A stretch of 64,000 bases of DNA from Heloderma charlesbogerti (Eukaryota; Chordata; Lepidosauria; Squamata; Helodermatidae): positions 80,888 through 144,887 of the forward strand of contig JANEZZ010001406.1 in NCBI GenBank assembly GCA_026122225.1, written 5' to 3'. The position numbers and the translations under genes were made by a program. The number at the start of each line of letters is the position of its first letter. Positions within the stretch are counted from its first letter, which is position 1. Under the pieces are notes generated by a model. The model had not been told where the DNA came from and did not search any database. It saw nothing but the letters and a program-made list of their open reading frames with translations. This document shows, piece after piece, positions 42,834 through 53,186 of this stretch.

Positions 42834-43182
42834 CAGGCCCATGAGCCAACTACAGCCTTCCTCGGCTCCCTAGAGAGCCATGCCCCTTCCCCTGGCATTA
42901 CCCCTGTTCCCATGACCACTGATTGTTTGGTGGCTTCCTGCCTGTTGTGTTGAGCCATTTTTCTTCCATTCTAAAAGGTTGAAATGCCTCTCCGAATGCA
43001 TAATGGCTAGCAGTGGGAGCTTTAAGGTAAAATATGCTGGTGTTTTTGGAATCTTTGGCCCCACCCTGTTTGCCTCTGCCACTTTTTGCATTCAGCCCTT
43101 CCCACCACCACTGGAATACAGCCCTGAGAGCTTCTCAGAAATGAAATTCAGCCCTGGGGACAAAAATGGTTCAAGACCCCTG
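42834..43182. repeat. hAT-type MITE, CAGGGGTGCAGAACC family (copy at 42.8 kb)
   Basis: It begins near CAGGCCCATGAGCCAACTAC and ends GGTTCAAGACCCCTG. The interior has AAAAGGTTGAAATGCCTCTCC and AAAATATGCTGGTG, as in the 16-kb copy. Confidence 0.72.
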
Positions 43183-43938
43183 GCCTATATAGTAGTTACA
43201 TGCCTTCCTGGTTCTCAGTGGGGTCCTAATCCAGGCAGGCATCTATATGGGTTTTGACTTCTTCCTGAATAGGCACTTTGCCAGTAGCTCTCTTGTGCCT
43301 ACGTAGTTTGTTATCACCTCTGCTCCCACAGCCTTTGAGTCTGGGATTCAGGCAACTGGTGTGGAATGTCAGATTCTGGGGGGTGGGGTGTTCTGCTCCT
43401 CCTCTCAGGAGATCTCAGATTCAGAGTCTGGCCATGGCTACATCCTGAGAAAACTCTCCCTGTTTTTCTGACTGGAGCTTGGTGTATATTTTCTTGGAAT
43501 AAAGAATGCCCCAAACCCATCAGAGCCAGAAAGGGACGCTTGGAGCATCTATTTGGCAGTAGGTAAGATTTTCTCAACAGTCAGCATTCTAATTTAGTGT
43601 TTGAATCAGCAAGTGTGAAAGGAACATAGTTCCTTGTGGCATCGGTTTGAACTTAATGGGGACAACACTGCAGAAAAGTAGGCACTCTTGACATGGGCTA
43701 CTGAGTTGACTGTGACAAAACCCAGAAGTGGAATCCCCATGAGGGAGGTTATCTAGTGGTGCATCAACTTCTCCTGGATTATTCTGGGACATACCTTAGG
43801 AAAAACAGCTGGCATGGGCATATCTTGTAGGCCACTCAAGACCTCAGTGACCTTTGACTGCCACCAAATTCTACCAACAACATGCCTGTCCCTGTCCACA
43901 GTAAAGACAGATGTGGGATAGGTGCACAGACCCAATTT
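43183..43938. other. No gene seen
   Basis: No gene or clear repeat. Overlapping frames at 43314-43577 look like chance. Confidence 0.4.
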
Positions 43939-44128
43939 AGCAGCTATGTCTCAGTGGTAGAGCACATGCTTGGCATGCAGGAGGCCCCAGGTTCTATCCC
44001 TGGCTTCTCCAGGTAGGGAAAGGAAAGAATCCTGCCTGAAACCCTGGAAAGCCACTGCCAAGCAGTGTCAACTATACTAAGCTAGATGGACCCATGGTCT
44101 GACTCAGAATAAGGCAGCTTCCTACACT
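43939..44128 (+). mobile_element. tRNA-derived SINE (second type), intact
   Basis: TGTCTCAGTGGTAGAGCACA (A box) and CAGGTTCTATCCCTGGC (B box) form an intact tRNA-like head with TGCTTGGCATGCAGG between. The body follows: AAGCCACTGCCAAGCAGTGT, AAGCTAGATGGACCCATGG and AAGGCAGCTTCCTACA. The head folds like tRNA-Ala by eye, but I have not proved the parent. It is not a functional tRNA because it lacks a matching 3' acceptor strand. Confidence 0.82.
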
Positions 44129-44200
44129 CCAAATTGTGGAAATCAGATGCACATGGAGCATATCCCCAATGTGGACCATTTCAGATCACAGGACCTGCTG

Positions 44201-44459
44201 ATGTTCATTCGTTCATTCATTCATTCATTCATTCATTCAATTTATATCCTGCCTTTTTTCCTCCTTAAGGAACCCAAGGCAGTGTACATAATCCTCCTCC
44301 ATTTTATCCTCACAACAACAACCCTGTGAGGGGGGTGGGCTGAGAGTCTGTGACTGGCCCAAAGTCACCCAGTGAGCTTCCATGGCCAAGTGGGGACTAG
44401 AACCCAGATCTCCTGACTCCCAGTCCAACACTCTAGCCACTACACCACACTGGCTCTCA
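44201..44459 (-). mobile_element. Sauria-type SINE
   Basis: An ATTC-repeat tail (44207-44238), then TTTATATCCTGCCTTTTTTC, CCTCACAACAACAACCCTGT, GACTGGCCCAAAGTCACCCA and the reverse of the tRNA-like head ending CACCACACTGGCTCTC. It is full length, in reverse. Confidence 0.9.
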
Positions 44460-44479
44460 CCTGCTGATGCTCTATTCTG

Positions 44480-44912
44480 CCTCTGCCATGACGAGAGCTT
44501 CGCAATGAAGCCTGAGTTCCGGGGTTCCACTATGGATTGAGTCCTTAACCAGGGTTTTGTGCAAGTCAGGTTTCCCAGGGAGGCAACAATAGGATAGCAC
44601 CATGGAGAGCTCCAAGTTGGGCTGGAGGCTAGACAAGCTTGTCTGTCTGTTGCTCCAACAACTAGCAGACTCCAACTGAGCCTTAAATAGGACTTGAGTT
44701 TCCTAGGGATTGCTAGCTCCTCCCACACACTGCATGGGACCACCTCTCTTTAAGGGGCCATGCTTGCTTTTGAAGCCTTTGGCTGCAACCGCATGGAGGC
44801 ACCTGGGCACCGCTGCTCGCTTCAGAACCAGAGTCCTCAGAATCTGGAGATGGCAACGACATCTCCTCCAGAAGCAGGGGGACTGGTCGCAGGGACTTTT
44901 CTGGGACTGAAG
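44480..44912 (-). repeat. Possible LTR-like repeat hosting the 44.9-kb element
   Basis: The minus strand has an acidic Ser/Asp/Glu reading (PSPDSEDSGSEA) near 44840, as in the other LTR-like repeats of the window, and the sequence resumes after the inserted element at 45877. The limits are uncertain. Confidence 0.35.
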
Positions 44913-45876
44913 TAGGGATGTCAGAGAATTCCACCACGGATCTCGGTGAGGCCAAATGCCAGTGCATTCGGGCCCCCCAAACTCCGTGGCAGAACAGCCT
45001 GCCACCCCCCCACCCCCCCCGCGGATCCCCCCTGGGATGAGACTTACCTGGGGCGGATCTTCCGGGTGGCAGCAGCTCCGGCAGCGACTTCAGTGGTGGC
45101 AGCTGCGGCAGCTGGTCTTCCAACCGGCTGCCGCCGCCATTTCCAGTGTTGGAAAAAAAAAAAAAAACAGGATAGGCTACGTAAAGATTTATGTAGCCTA
45201 TCGTGGCTAGGGTTTTTTTTAAAAAAACAACAATGACATGATAGGCTACGTAAATCTTTACATAGCCTATCACATCTGACTTTTAAAAAAAAATGCGCGT
45301 ATGCAAATGGCAGCAGCTATGGCCGCCACCATTTGCGTTCCTTATTTTGTGCCATCTTAGTCTATGTAAATATTTACGTAGACTAAGATGGCGAAAATAA
45401 GGGGGAATGCAAATAGCATCCACTACACTATTTGCTTTCCCCTTATTTTGGCTGTCTTAGCCTACATAAATATTTACGTAGACTAAGACGGCCAAAAATA
45501 AGGAATGCAAATGGCGGCGGCCATAGCCGCCGCCATTTGCATATGTGCGGGGGGGGTTTGAAGTCAGACATGATAGGCTATGTAAAGATTTACGTAGCCT
45601 ATCACAGCTGACTACAGGGACGCAAATGGCAGCGGCTATGGCCGCCGCCATTTGCATCCCTGATAGCCAGCGGCCGGATGTCCGGCTGCTGGCGGAGCCA
45701 GCCGGTGGCTCCGCGGAATCCCCGCAGAGTGGAGCCGGCCAGCCAGGATTCCGGGGGGGAGGTGTGGAGCGCCTCCCTCCCCCAGCGAGAATTCCAGTGG
45801 GAGGAACGGAGCACCTCCCTCCCCCCCCCCAGCGGAACCTGGCGGAGCCAGGTAAGGGCAATTTTGAACATCCCTA
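44913..45876 (+). repeat. TAGGGATGT palindrome-rich element (964 bp)
   Basis: It runs from TAGGGATGTCAGAGAATTCC to ATTTTGAACATCCCTA, flanked by the exact 8-bp repeat GACTGAAG (44905-44912 and 45877-45884). The left 230 bases closely match those of the 27.2-kb copy. It holds five TACGTAAA-type hairpins (near 45175, 45242, 45360, 45460 and 45570), the nested palindrome at 45295-45549, and a last GCAAATGGCAGCGGC hairpin (45624-45656). Confidence 0.94.
45295..45549. repeat. Nested palindrome, ~2 x 127 bases
   Basis: The centre is near 45422 in GCAAATAGCATCCACTACAC. The arms contain the GCAAATGGC..GCCATTTGC hairpin and the AATAAGG/CCTTATTTT units with GTAAATATTTACGTAG cores, mirrored on both sides. 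It lacks the outer part of the central unit found in the 27-kb copy, so the centre here is the GCAAATAGC unit. Confidence 0.92.
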
Positions 45877-45884
45877 GACTGAAG

Positions 45885-46374
45885 GCCCTGATGCAAAGGA
45901 AATGCCAATGGGTACTCTCTTCTGGATTGGAGAGGTCTCTGTCAGAGGCTCGAATCTGTGCATTTGTGCAAGCACAGACCCTTGCCTAATTTGGTGTGAT
46001 GCTACTCCGGTATTATGCAAACAGAATCTCAGAGTTGGCTGATCACCCTAATAAAAATCAGCAGGGTTGGTTTATTCTCATCCATTGCTAGGAGACGATA
46101 ATGGAGGCACACAAACAGCACAGCTGGCTGACTAATTAACTAATAATGTCAGCAAAGTACCTGTGGGCCTTAGGTGCCAAGCACCGCAACGATGCAATCA
46201 AACTGTCTTCCTCATTTCGCTCCAAAGGTTGAGGACAGAAGCAAGAGGTAAGCAGTGTGGTTTGAACCCGCTGGCAAAGGCAGAGTGGCCCTGAAAAGAT
46301 ATGCAAGCGCTGATGACCACATCACTGACAAGGATTATATTTCACAAGGTGTTATGGGCGGGCCCATAGCTCAG
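45885..46374. other. No gene seen
   Basis: Partly the continuation of the host repeat of the 44.9-kb element. No gene is recognised. Confidence 0.4.
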
Positions 46375-46575
46375 CACTACAGCAATCCGCAATGGCTCAG
46401 TGAGAGAGGCTCCATGGTGTGGTCTGAGGGTACATGATAAGGCCCACTGCTGGAGCTAAGCAGCTTTGGGTTTGAGCAGTGTCTGGAAGGGAGACCACCT
46501 GGGAGCACTACATATGCTGCCCTGAGTTCTGAGATGGAAGAAAGGTGGGGAATATAAGTGATATTAATTTTTTAA
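46375..46575 (+). mobile_element. SINE with 5S rRNA-like head
   Basis: GGAGCTAAGCAGCTTTGGGT, GGAAGGGAGACCACCTGGGA and ATATGCTGCCCTG (46452-46525) follow the order of the 3' two thirds of vertebrate 5S rRNA (GAAGCTAAGCAG, GGGAGACCGCCTGGGA, GGTGCTGTAGG). A GGAAGAAAGGTGGGGAATAT and AAGTGATATTAAT tail follows, like the LINE-derived end of a SINE. The internal control region is partly mutated. It is either a 5S-derived SINE or a 5S pseudogene joined to a retroposon tail; I favour the SINE. Confidence 0.75.
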
Positions 46576-46579
46576 AATA

Positions 46580-47230
46580 TTTTGCAATCCCTGGCACCTC
46601 CAGCTAAAAAGAGAGAAAGCAAAGCACGTCCCCCAACATGTTTCACAGGTGAAATGGGGACAGGTATGGAACATCCTTGTTTTAAAAGATACCATAAGCC
46701 TCTCCTGCAAAGGAAGTTTACCCTGAAAAAACTGTCCTGGACTTGTGACTGCTCAGGAACAAGGAAATATGAAATAATGTGGTTATTGCTTTTCAGGTTG
46801 TTACTTTTTAATACTACCTCATTGCCTTGAAATATGTGTACTTGCCCTGAAGCTGCAGGAAGAGGAGTTCTCACTGAAAACCTAAACAAATAAATATTGC
46901 TCCAAGAGAATTGCTATGTTCCATCTGAATTATCTTCATTCATGGTGGCATCCAGAAAGCTGTGGAAGGAGAATGTCTTCTTCAGATCCAACAGGGGGGA
47001 GATAGGTGGGATGACAATTAGAGACGATGGTCTTCCTTGGAGAACTGCAGCCCATCCTACCTAGAAGCAGGTGCTGAAAGTTGCAAACTAAATCAAGGAG
47101 CCGATCAGAACCAAGGGGCATGGTCTGACCATGCACCAGCCATTCTTGCCACATTCTTTAAACTGACTGTAGAATGTAAGTGCTGTGGCAACTTCCCAAT
47201 GACATGAGTGTGGTAGCTTTCGCACAGTAG
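46580..47230. other. No gene seen
   Basis: No gene or clear repeat recognised. Confidence 0.4.
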
Positions 47231-47341
47231 TCAAAGGTGTTTCCACACCTTGCATAGCTCCTTTAGAGTTCTGACTGGTTCTGACTGAAACCCGGAGCGG
47301 ATTCATCACCCCACTGACATCAGAGCCACCAGCCTCCACTG
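47231..47341. repeat. hAT-type MITE, CAGTGGAGGCTGG family (copy 6, right half)
   Basis: It begins in the centre near CAAAGGTGTTTCCACACCTT and runs to the right end CAGAGCCACCAGCCTCCACTG. The left arm is absent. Confidence 0.75.
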
Positions 47342-47370
47342 TTGGTCACCCTGTTCTGTTTCCATTATCC

Positions 47371-47508
47371 CAGAGGTGGGGAACCTACAGCCCTCCAGAT
47401 GTTGCTGGACTCCTGTTCCTATCATCCCCCACCATTGGCCATACTGGCTGGGACTGATGGGAGTCAGAGTGCCACAACATCTGGAGGTCCACCAGTTCCC
47501 CACCCATG
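47371..47508. repeat. hAT-type MITE, CCAGATGTT hairpin family (copy 1)
   Basis: CAGAGGTGGGGAACCTACAG and CCTCCAGATGTTGCTGGACT on the left pair with ACAACATCTGGAGG and AGTTCCCCACC on the right. CATTATCC (47363-47370) and CATCATCC (47509-47516) flank it, 7 of 8. A second copy lies at 52.4 kb. Confidence 0.82.
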
Positions 47509-47516
47509 CATCATCC

Positions 47517-48141
47517 AGAATATTTGTTCTGCTGTTTTTTAAAAGAGTCCATTGACATTGCAGGTCCGTGATCTCTGCCATCCAGCCCCGTCCGTTGAAG
47601 AGATGTTTCCACCAGGCAGGGTGTGGAGTTTAGCAAGCCAATGGTTCTAGGCAAAGTGATCAGCAAGGATAGAAAGAGACGTCAGAGGGGAGGAAAACTC
47701 TGTCTATCTCTTTTGAAAACACTCAGGTGAACCATGTCTAAGAGGCATATTTATTGAAGACATCACTGCAGGGAAGTGACAGCAAGAACTCACCCATTAT
47801 GGCCAGTGGCCCACAGGGGAGAATACAGCAAAGGAGAGAAAACCTGTACTGCACGGAGATGATGGTGCCCTGAAGGCAGCCTTAAGATGAGCCAGCCTGG
47901 CACCAGCGCCCAAAGTACTCGGGCAGCAGCCTGGGGTCGACACTTTGCCGGGGTCCCTGCTGCCATCTCCCCTGGTGCTGTTCCCATCTCCTGCAGCCAC
48001 CTGGGTTCTCTGCCATCACAGATGGCACTGGCACAGATGGTGCTACAGCTGCCAGTCACCCTCTCCTGCTGGAAGGGCTTACCTGGGAGTGGTGGCTTGG
48101 GGAAGGACCCAGAACACAGGGCAGCTGAGTGGGATGCATGA
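47517..48141. other. No gene seen
   Basis: No gene or clear repeat. The overlapping open frames at 47790-48184 run on both strands and suggest GC-rich chance frames. Confidence 0.4.
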
Positions 48142-49090
48142 TTTGTTGTTGTTCAGTCGTTCAGTCGTGCCCGACTCTTCGTGACCCCATGGACCACAGC
48201 ACGCCAGGCCTTCCTGTCCTCCGCTCTCTCCCGGAGCGTGCTCAAGTTCATATTCATTGCATCCGTGATGCTATCTAGCCATCTCCTCCTCTGCCGTCCC
48301 CTTCTCCTTTTGCCTTCAGTCTTTCCCAGCATCAGGGGCTTTTCCAGGGAGTTTTCTCTTCGCATTAGGTGGCCAAAATATTGGAGCTTCAGCTTCAGTA
48401 TCTGTCCTTCCAATGAGCACCCAGGGTTGATTTCCTTTAGGATGGACTGATTTGACTTCCTTGCAGTCCAGGGCACTCGTAAGAGTCTTCTCCAGCACCA
48501 CAGTTCGAAAGCATCAATTCTTCGGCGCTCAGCCTTCCTTATAGTCCAGCTCTCACAGCCATACATTGCTACTGGGAAAACGATAGCTTTGATTATGCGG
48601 ACCTTCGTCGGCAAGGTGATGTCTCTGCTTCTTGCTATGCTGTCTAGGTTGGCCATAGCTTTCCTCCCAAGGAGCAAGCATCTTTTAATTTCTTGGCTAC
48701 AGTCACCGTCTGCGGTGATCTTGGAGCCCAAGAAAATAAAATCTGTCACTGCTTCCATTTCTTCCCCTTCTATATGCCAGGAAGTGATGGGGCCAGATAC
48801 CATGATCTTCGTTTTTTGAATGTTGAGTTTCAAACCAGCTTTTGCACTCTCCTCTTTCACCCTCAACAAGAGGCTCTTTAGATTCTCTTCGCTTTCTGCC
48901 ATTAGGGTGGTATCATCTGCGTATCTGAGGTTGTTAATAATTCTCCTGGCAATCTTAATTCCGACCTGTGATTCATCCAACCCAGCGTTTCTCATGATGT
49001 ACTCTGCATATAAGTTAAATAAGCAGGGCGACAATATGCACCCTTGTCGTACTCCTTTCCCAATTTTGAACCAATCGGTTGTTGCATGAT
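48142..49090 (-). mobile_element. BovB (RTE) LINE, 5'-truncated 3' fragment
   Basis: The minus strand gives a long BovB-type ORF2 C-terminal half and the short characteristic 3' end (48142-48180, reading TTTGTTGTTGTTCAGTCG on the plus strand). The element is cut at its 5' side near 49090, just inside the reverse transcriptase (ATTDWFKIGKGVRQGCILSP). BovB is known for horizontal spread between squamates and ruminants. It is the least mutated LINE in the window. Confidence 0.93.
48153..49034 (-). pseudogene. BovB ORF2 C-terminal fragment (RT and thumb), open for 293 codons
   Basis: It begins inside the reverse transcriptase (LSPCLFNLYAEYIMRNAGLD). The catalytic box YADD is at residues 38-41, followed by the LNIQKTKIM track, SKITADGDCSQEIKRCLLLGRK, the VFPVAMYGCESWTIRKAERR track and the C-terminal RRRGRQRRRWLDSITD. 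It has no stop from the truncation to the natural end (SRARLND). A complete BovB reverse transcriptase copies the element's RNA into the genome. The endonuclease and the first part of the RT are missing, so it is inactive. No start codon is implied; the first residue shown is an internal codon. Confidence 0.93.
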
Positions 49091-50714
49091 ACAGGGCTTC
49101 TTAAATTGTCAGGTGGGGTGGGGGAGGTCACACACTGCAAAGTCTCCACCTGAAGGTCATCCCTAGGCAACAGAAGAAATCACATTCAAAACTTGACAAA
49201 TGTCAAAATAAACCACAATACAATTTTTAGAGGCCTTCCTTCATCACATTTATCACATTTGGGAAGGGGGGATTATAACCCATGCATGTGTCTGCCTATT
49301 CCTCCGTCTTTGCAGAGATCGTTTTCACCTATGTCCTGAATTTCTGAAATCTCATGGAATCGTTACACAGATATATAAGGGATAACTTCTTTTTTAATGA
49401 AACATTAAGGATTTGGATGATAATGTGCCATGTGGGCACAGCATTAAAAGAACTCACACACCACCTTTGCAGAACCAGAGTTTTTCATGCCCCTTCCAAA
49501 TCTGCCATTGGTGATGGCAGATTAACAGAAAGAAGAGTGGATGCTTTTAAGGGTAATAGCACTCATGTGAACATGATGTGACTATGGTATGTGAGACAAG
49601 GTCAATGTACATGCGCTGAAATGCAGCATAGAATTTCTTGACACGGAGCAGAGCCCAATAGAGATGTTGATCCATGACTGTTGCCTGCCTTATTCTGGAG
49701 GGTTCCATCCATGGAGTTTTGCTGAAATGCTTGATAGGACAAACCCATTTGTGATGAACAAGGCCATTGCTGTAGGTCCCACCCATGGGATTCTTTCTCT
49801 GTTCCAAGAAAGCAACACAGAAAGCCGCTGCTGACAAAAACTGACAGCCCATAAACCAATGCTTTTGTGTTCATCCACTGAATACAGAAAGGGTCAACAG
49901 AGTGCAAGGCTCAGCATGAGCAATGCAGCTGCAATGTTGCTCTATAATAAGATTATCCAGGGCCCCTCCATTGTGGAAACATAGGATTCTATCTTGGATG
50001 AATGGATTTAATACAAACGCTATTCATTTGGGGAGATTTGGCTCATTTGAGCACATGGTGGCAGGGGGGGCTTTCATGTGGTGGCCCCTAGATATGTGCT
50101 TCATGTGCAGGATTCAGCTGTCATCACACATTGCAAGGTGCCAGAGGCCTTGAACCAGGGATTCTGGTTGCAGGGCCCAGACATCTTTCTCTCTGCCCCC
50201 CTGGGGCAGCTCTGAAGCAGACAGAGATCTTGCACTACAGCACCATCCATGTAAAGGCCAGGGAGGGTACTGAAGCTCATCACCCCAGCCAGATCAGGGG
50301 ATCTGAGGTACCAGAAGAACCCTGGTTGGCTCTCTATAAATATTGCCCAGAGGTGCCACAAGATTTCAGCCCTCCACCCTCCAGATAAGATGCGGGGGGG
50401 GGCTCCCCCTGGTTAGTCTGTCCCTGCCACTGTGCCAACAAGCCCAACCCTGAGTTTTTGTTTTTTTAACTCAGCGGTGCTCCCATTCATCCTGCTGTGC
50501 TGCTGCGACAGGAAAGTGCCTCGGTGGCAGGACTGACTGAGGCTGCAGCACACCACTGTAAATTCAAGCTTCTCTGTGTTTCTTTTTTGCTGAGTTTGAT
50601 TAGCAGCAAGCTGAACCCATCACATGCTGCCTTTGGTTGCATGGCCAAAGAGGGACCCACAGTGGCAAAGGAGAGGTCTTCTTGCCCATGGGCTGGGCCC
50701 GCCACGCACCAGCT
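49091..50714. other. No gene seen; possible unique DNA
   Basis: About 1.6 kb in which I recognise no gene and no repeat family. Overlapping frames at 49547-49907 (minus strand) have no known resemblance and lack codon-use support I can judge by eye. Confidence 0.4.
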
Positions 50715-50940
50715 TTCTAGTTAAACTGTGGTATTGACTACCACAAGATGTGGTGATGGCCACCAACTTGGATGGCTTTAAAAGGAAATGAGACCAATTT
50801 GTGCACAATATGGCTATCCATGACTACTGTTAGAGGACATATCCCACAGGCATCTGGCTAGCCACTGTGGGAACAGAATGGTGGGCTAGATAGGCCTTTG
50901 GTCTGATCCTGCACTGCCCTTCCTATGTCCTTATGTGCTT
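50715..50940 (+). mobile_element. CR1-type LINE 3' end
   Basis: CCACAAGATGTGGTGATGGC, AACTTGGATGGCTTTAAAAG and TGATCCTGCACTGCC are the forward-strand version of the UTR seen reversed at 17.0 and 56.1 kb. Confidence 0.8.
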
Positions 50941-51151
50941 TTCCTGTGATCACCACCTACCCAAGAGCCAAGGTGCCTGGCGTGGGCATAGCTCAACAGA
51001 TGCCCTTCAAATTATTTTTGTGCCAGCAGGTTCTTCCATGAGCCACTCATTGCTGTGTAGAAGCGCTCTTTCTCCAGCCTCCCCCACCCCTGTTCTATCA
51101 CAATAACCAATATTTTTCTGTTCTAACCAAATGAGCACGGTGTATTAGGTG

Positions 51152-51348
51152 CAGTGGAGGCTGGTGTCTCCAATGAATTGGGGCAGTGAATCCACTCCAG
51201 GTTTCAGTCAAGACCCATCAGGGCCCTAAAGGAGACATCCAAGGTGCTTCCATGCCTTGTATCACTCCTTTAGAGTTCTGACTGGATCTGACTGAAAACT
51301 GGAGTGGATTCACCACCCCATTGACATCGTAGCCAACAGCGTCCACTG
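51152..51348. repeat. hAT-type MITE, CAGTGGAGGCTGG family (copy 7)
   Basis: It is 197 bp from CAGTGGAGGCTGGTGTCTC to AGCCAACAGCGTCCACTG, flanked by ATTAGGTG (51144-51151) and GTTAGGAG (51349-51356), 6 of 8. Confidence 0.82.
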
Positions 51349-51784
51349 GTTAGGAGTCTTCTCAATGGGACCCAGTTCAATCCACTGGACGTGCACAGGA
51401 GCATAGATGTGCTGGCTTGCTTCCCCGCTGTCGCGATTCCCTTAGCCCCCACTTCCCTTCAAATGCCCAAACATACACAGAGGAGAGGCTTCAGTCTACA
51501 GCTTTGAATCCATTACTTCACAGGGTCATACAGATGCAAATTATCAGAGAAACTCTCTGGCTACAAGGAATGCCTTCAGGGGATCCAAATGGAATTTATG
51601 AGAGTTGCCTGCCATTTGAAGAGGGAGGTGGTCTCACTAGCCTAACTTAATGGGGGGAGGTCCCTCTCTTCCTGTGAGGCCTCTACCCGCAGCTTTTCAT
51701 GCAAGGCCAATCAGGTAGACCATCTAAGTTCCGCCCCTGCCTTCTCTCTCTTTGCTCTGCACCTGCACCTGGCATCTATTAGGT
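51349..51784. other. No gene seen
   Basis: No gene or clear repeat recognised. Confidence 0.4.
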
Positions 51785-51985
51785 CATCCTCCTGTTCGCT
51801 TCCTCTCATGGGGGGGATGAGGAGGGACCCTCAAGCTCAGCCATCTGGATGTTTGTAACCTGAGAAGCAGGCCTACTCATATCTGGACTAGCCTGGGAAA
51901 ACACCTCCCCCATGTCTGATGGTTCTTCTTCAGAATCTGAACTGCTCTCCCACTCCCTGCGCTCAGAAACACCCCTGACACCCAC
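51785..51985 (-). repeat. LTR-like repeat fragment (TGTCAGG type)
   Basis: On the minus strand it starts TGTCAGGGGTGTTTCTGAGC at about 51982 and reads through an acidic stretch (ESSSDSEEEPSDMGE), like the copies at 33.3 and 35.1 kb. Confidence 0.55.
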
Positions 51986-52387
51986 TCCTTCAACTCGATG
52001 TCGCATGTAACAAGGAAAGTCTTGTATTTTTTCAGGCATGGCTCCCTGTTCCAACTGCCTGGAAAATCAGGTCCTCTTCCCAAAGCAAATTATGTTCTTG
52101 CAGCATCCTTGATCAGGCGGGACGTGCTGCTGATTGCAGCTTACAACAATGATGAATCCCATGCTTCACGGACGCAGTTTGTGTGTGCATTTTGTGTGTG
52201 TGGATACGCTCACATTGAACCCCTTTTGATGGAAATGTTGCTCTCCTCGACAATCAGCTTCCAGTAGAGGTGAAATTAGGAATGGCAAGTCGGTGACGGG
52301 TCGGAGGCCTTTTCTGTATTTTCTGACAGTTTGCACTCACAAATTGCTGATATCTCAAGGGAGCAGAAGCACCCTGAAGCTTAAATC
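51986..52387. other. No gene seen
   Basis: No gene or clear repeat recognised. Confidence 0.4.
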
Positions 52388-52523
52388 CGGGCTGGGCAAT
52401 GTGTGGCCCTCCAGATGTTTTGGCTTACAACTCCCATCAGCTCTGGCCAGCATAGCCAATGGTGAGGGATCATGGGAGTTGTAGTCCAAGAACATCTGGA
52501 GGGTCACACGTGGCCCACACCTG
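52388..52523. repeat. hAT-type MITE, CCAGATGTT hairpin family (copy 2)
   Basis: GGCCCTCCAGATGTTTTGGC and TTACAACTCCCATCAGC on the left pair with GGGAGTTGTAGTCCAAGAAC and ATCTGGAGGGTCAC on the right. Confidence 0.78.
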
Positions 52524-52662
52524 GCAAGGCTGGCATAAAGATTTGTGGATGGGGGATTTCAAATTGCACCCGATATCACACCAAAAAAAGTTCTGGATGG
52601 AGTGGTAAGCTATTTACTGGAATCCTCCCCCACCCCACAAGAGGGTAAGATAGTGGCAAAAT

Positions 52663-53186
52663 TAGGGATGTATGAAAGTCGCTTACCTGTGACGAAATTT
52701 GATTCACAGTGGGGGGGAGGCACTCCGTCCCTCCCCCCAAAATTCTGGCCGGGGGGGAGGCGCCCCGTCCCTCCCACCACGAATCCTGCCGGCTGGGTCT
52801 GCAAATGGCGGCGGCTGTAGCCGCCGCCGTTTGCGTCCCTGCAGTCAGCCGTGATAGGCTACGTAAATGTTTACGTAGCCTATCACGGCTGAGTTTAAAA
52901 AAAAAAACGCACGTACGCAAATGGCGGCGCCCATGGGTGCCGCCATTTGTGTTCCTTATTTTGGCACGTCTAGTCTACGTAAACATTTATGTAGACTACG
53001 GCAAAAATAAGGGGAACGCTATTTGCATTCCCCTTATTTTCGCCATAGTCTACGTAAATGTTTACGTAGACTAGACGTGCCAAAATAAGGAACACAAATG
53101 GCAGCACCCATGGGCGCTGCCATTTGCGTACGCACGGTTTTGTTTTGCTTTTTAACTCAGCCATGATAGGCTACGTAAACATTTAC
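52663..53186 (-). repeat. TAGGGATGT palindrome-rich element, truncated
   Basis: It starts TAGGGATGTATGAAAGTCGC, the right-hand end of the family, so it runs in reverse. It contains GCAAATGGCGGCGGCTGTAG (52801-52836), a GTGATAGGCTACGTAAATG hairpin (52851-52888) and the nested palindrome 52908-53136 centred near 53022. It then breaks off in the middle of the next hairpin (CTACGTAAACATTTAC, then unrelated sequence at 53187). Confidence 0.9.

Noticed and set aside
43939..44128. A possible tRNA-Ala gene
   Set aside because: A and B boxes are present, but the acceptor strand is missing and the sequence continues into a SINE body shared with 37.7 kb.
46452..46525. A possible 5S rRNA gene
   Set aside because: Only the 3' part resembles 5S rRNA, with substitutions in the internal control region, and it is joined to a retroposon-type tail.
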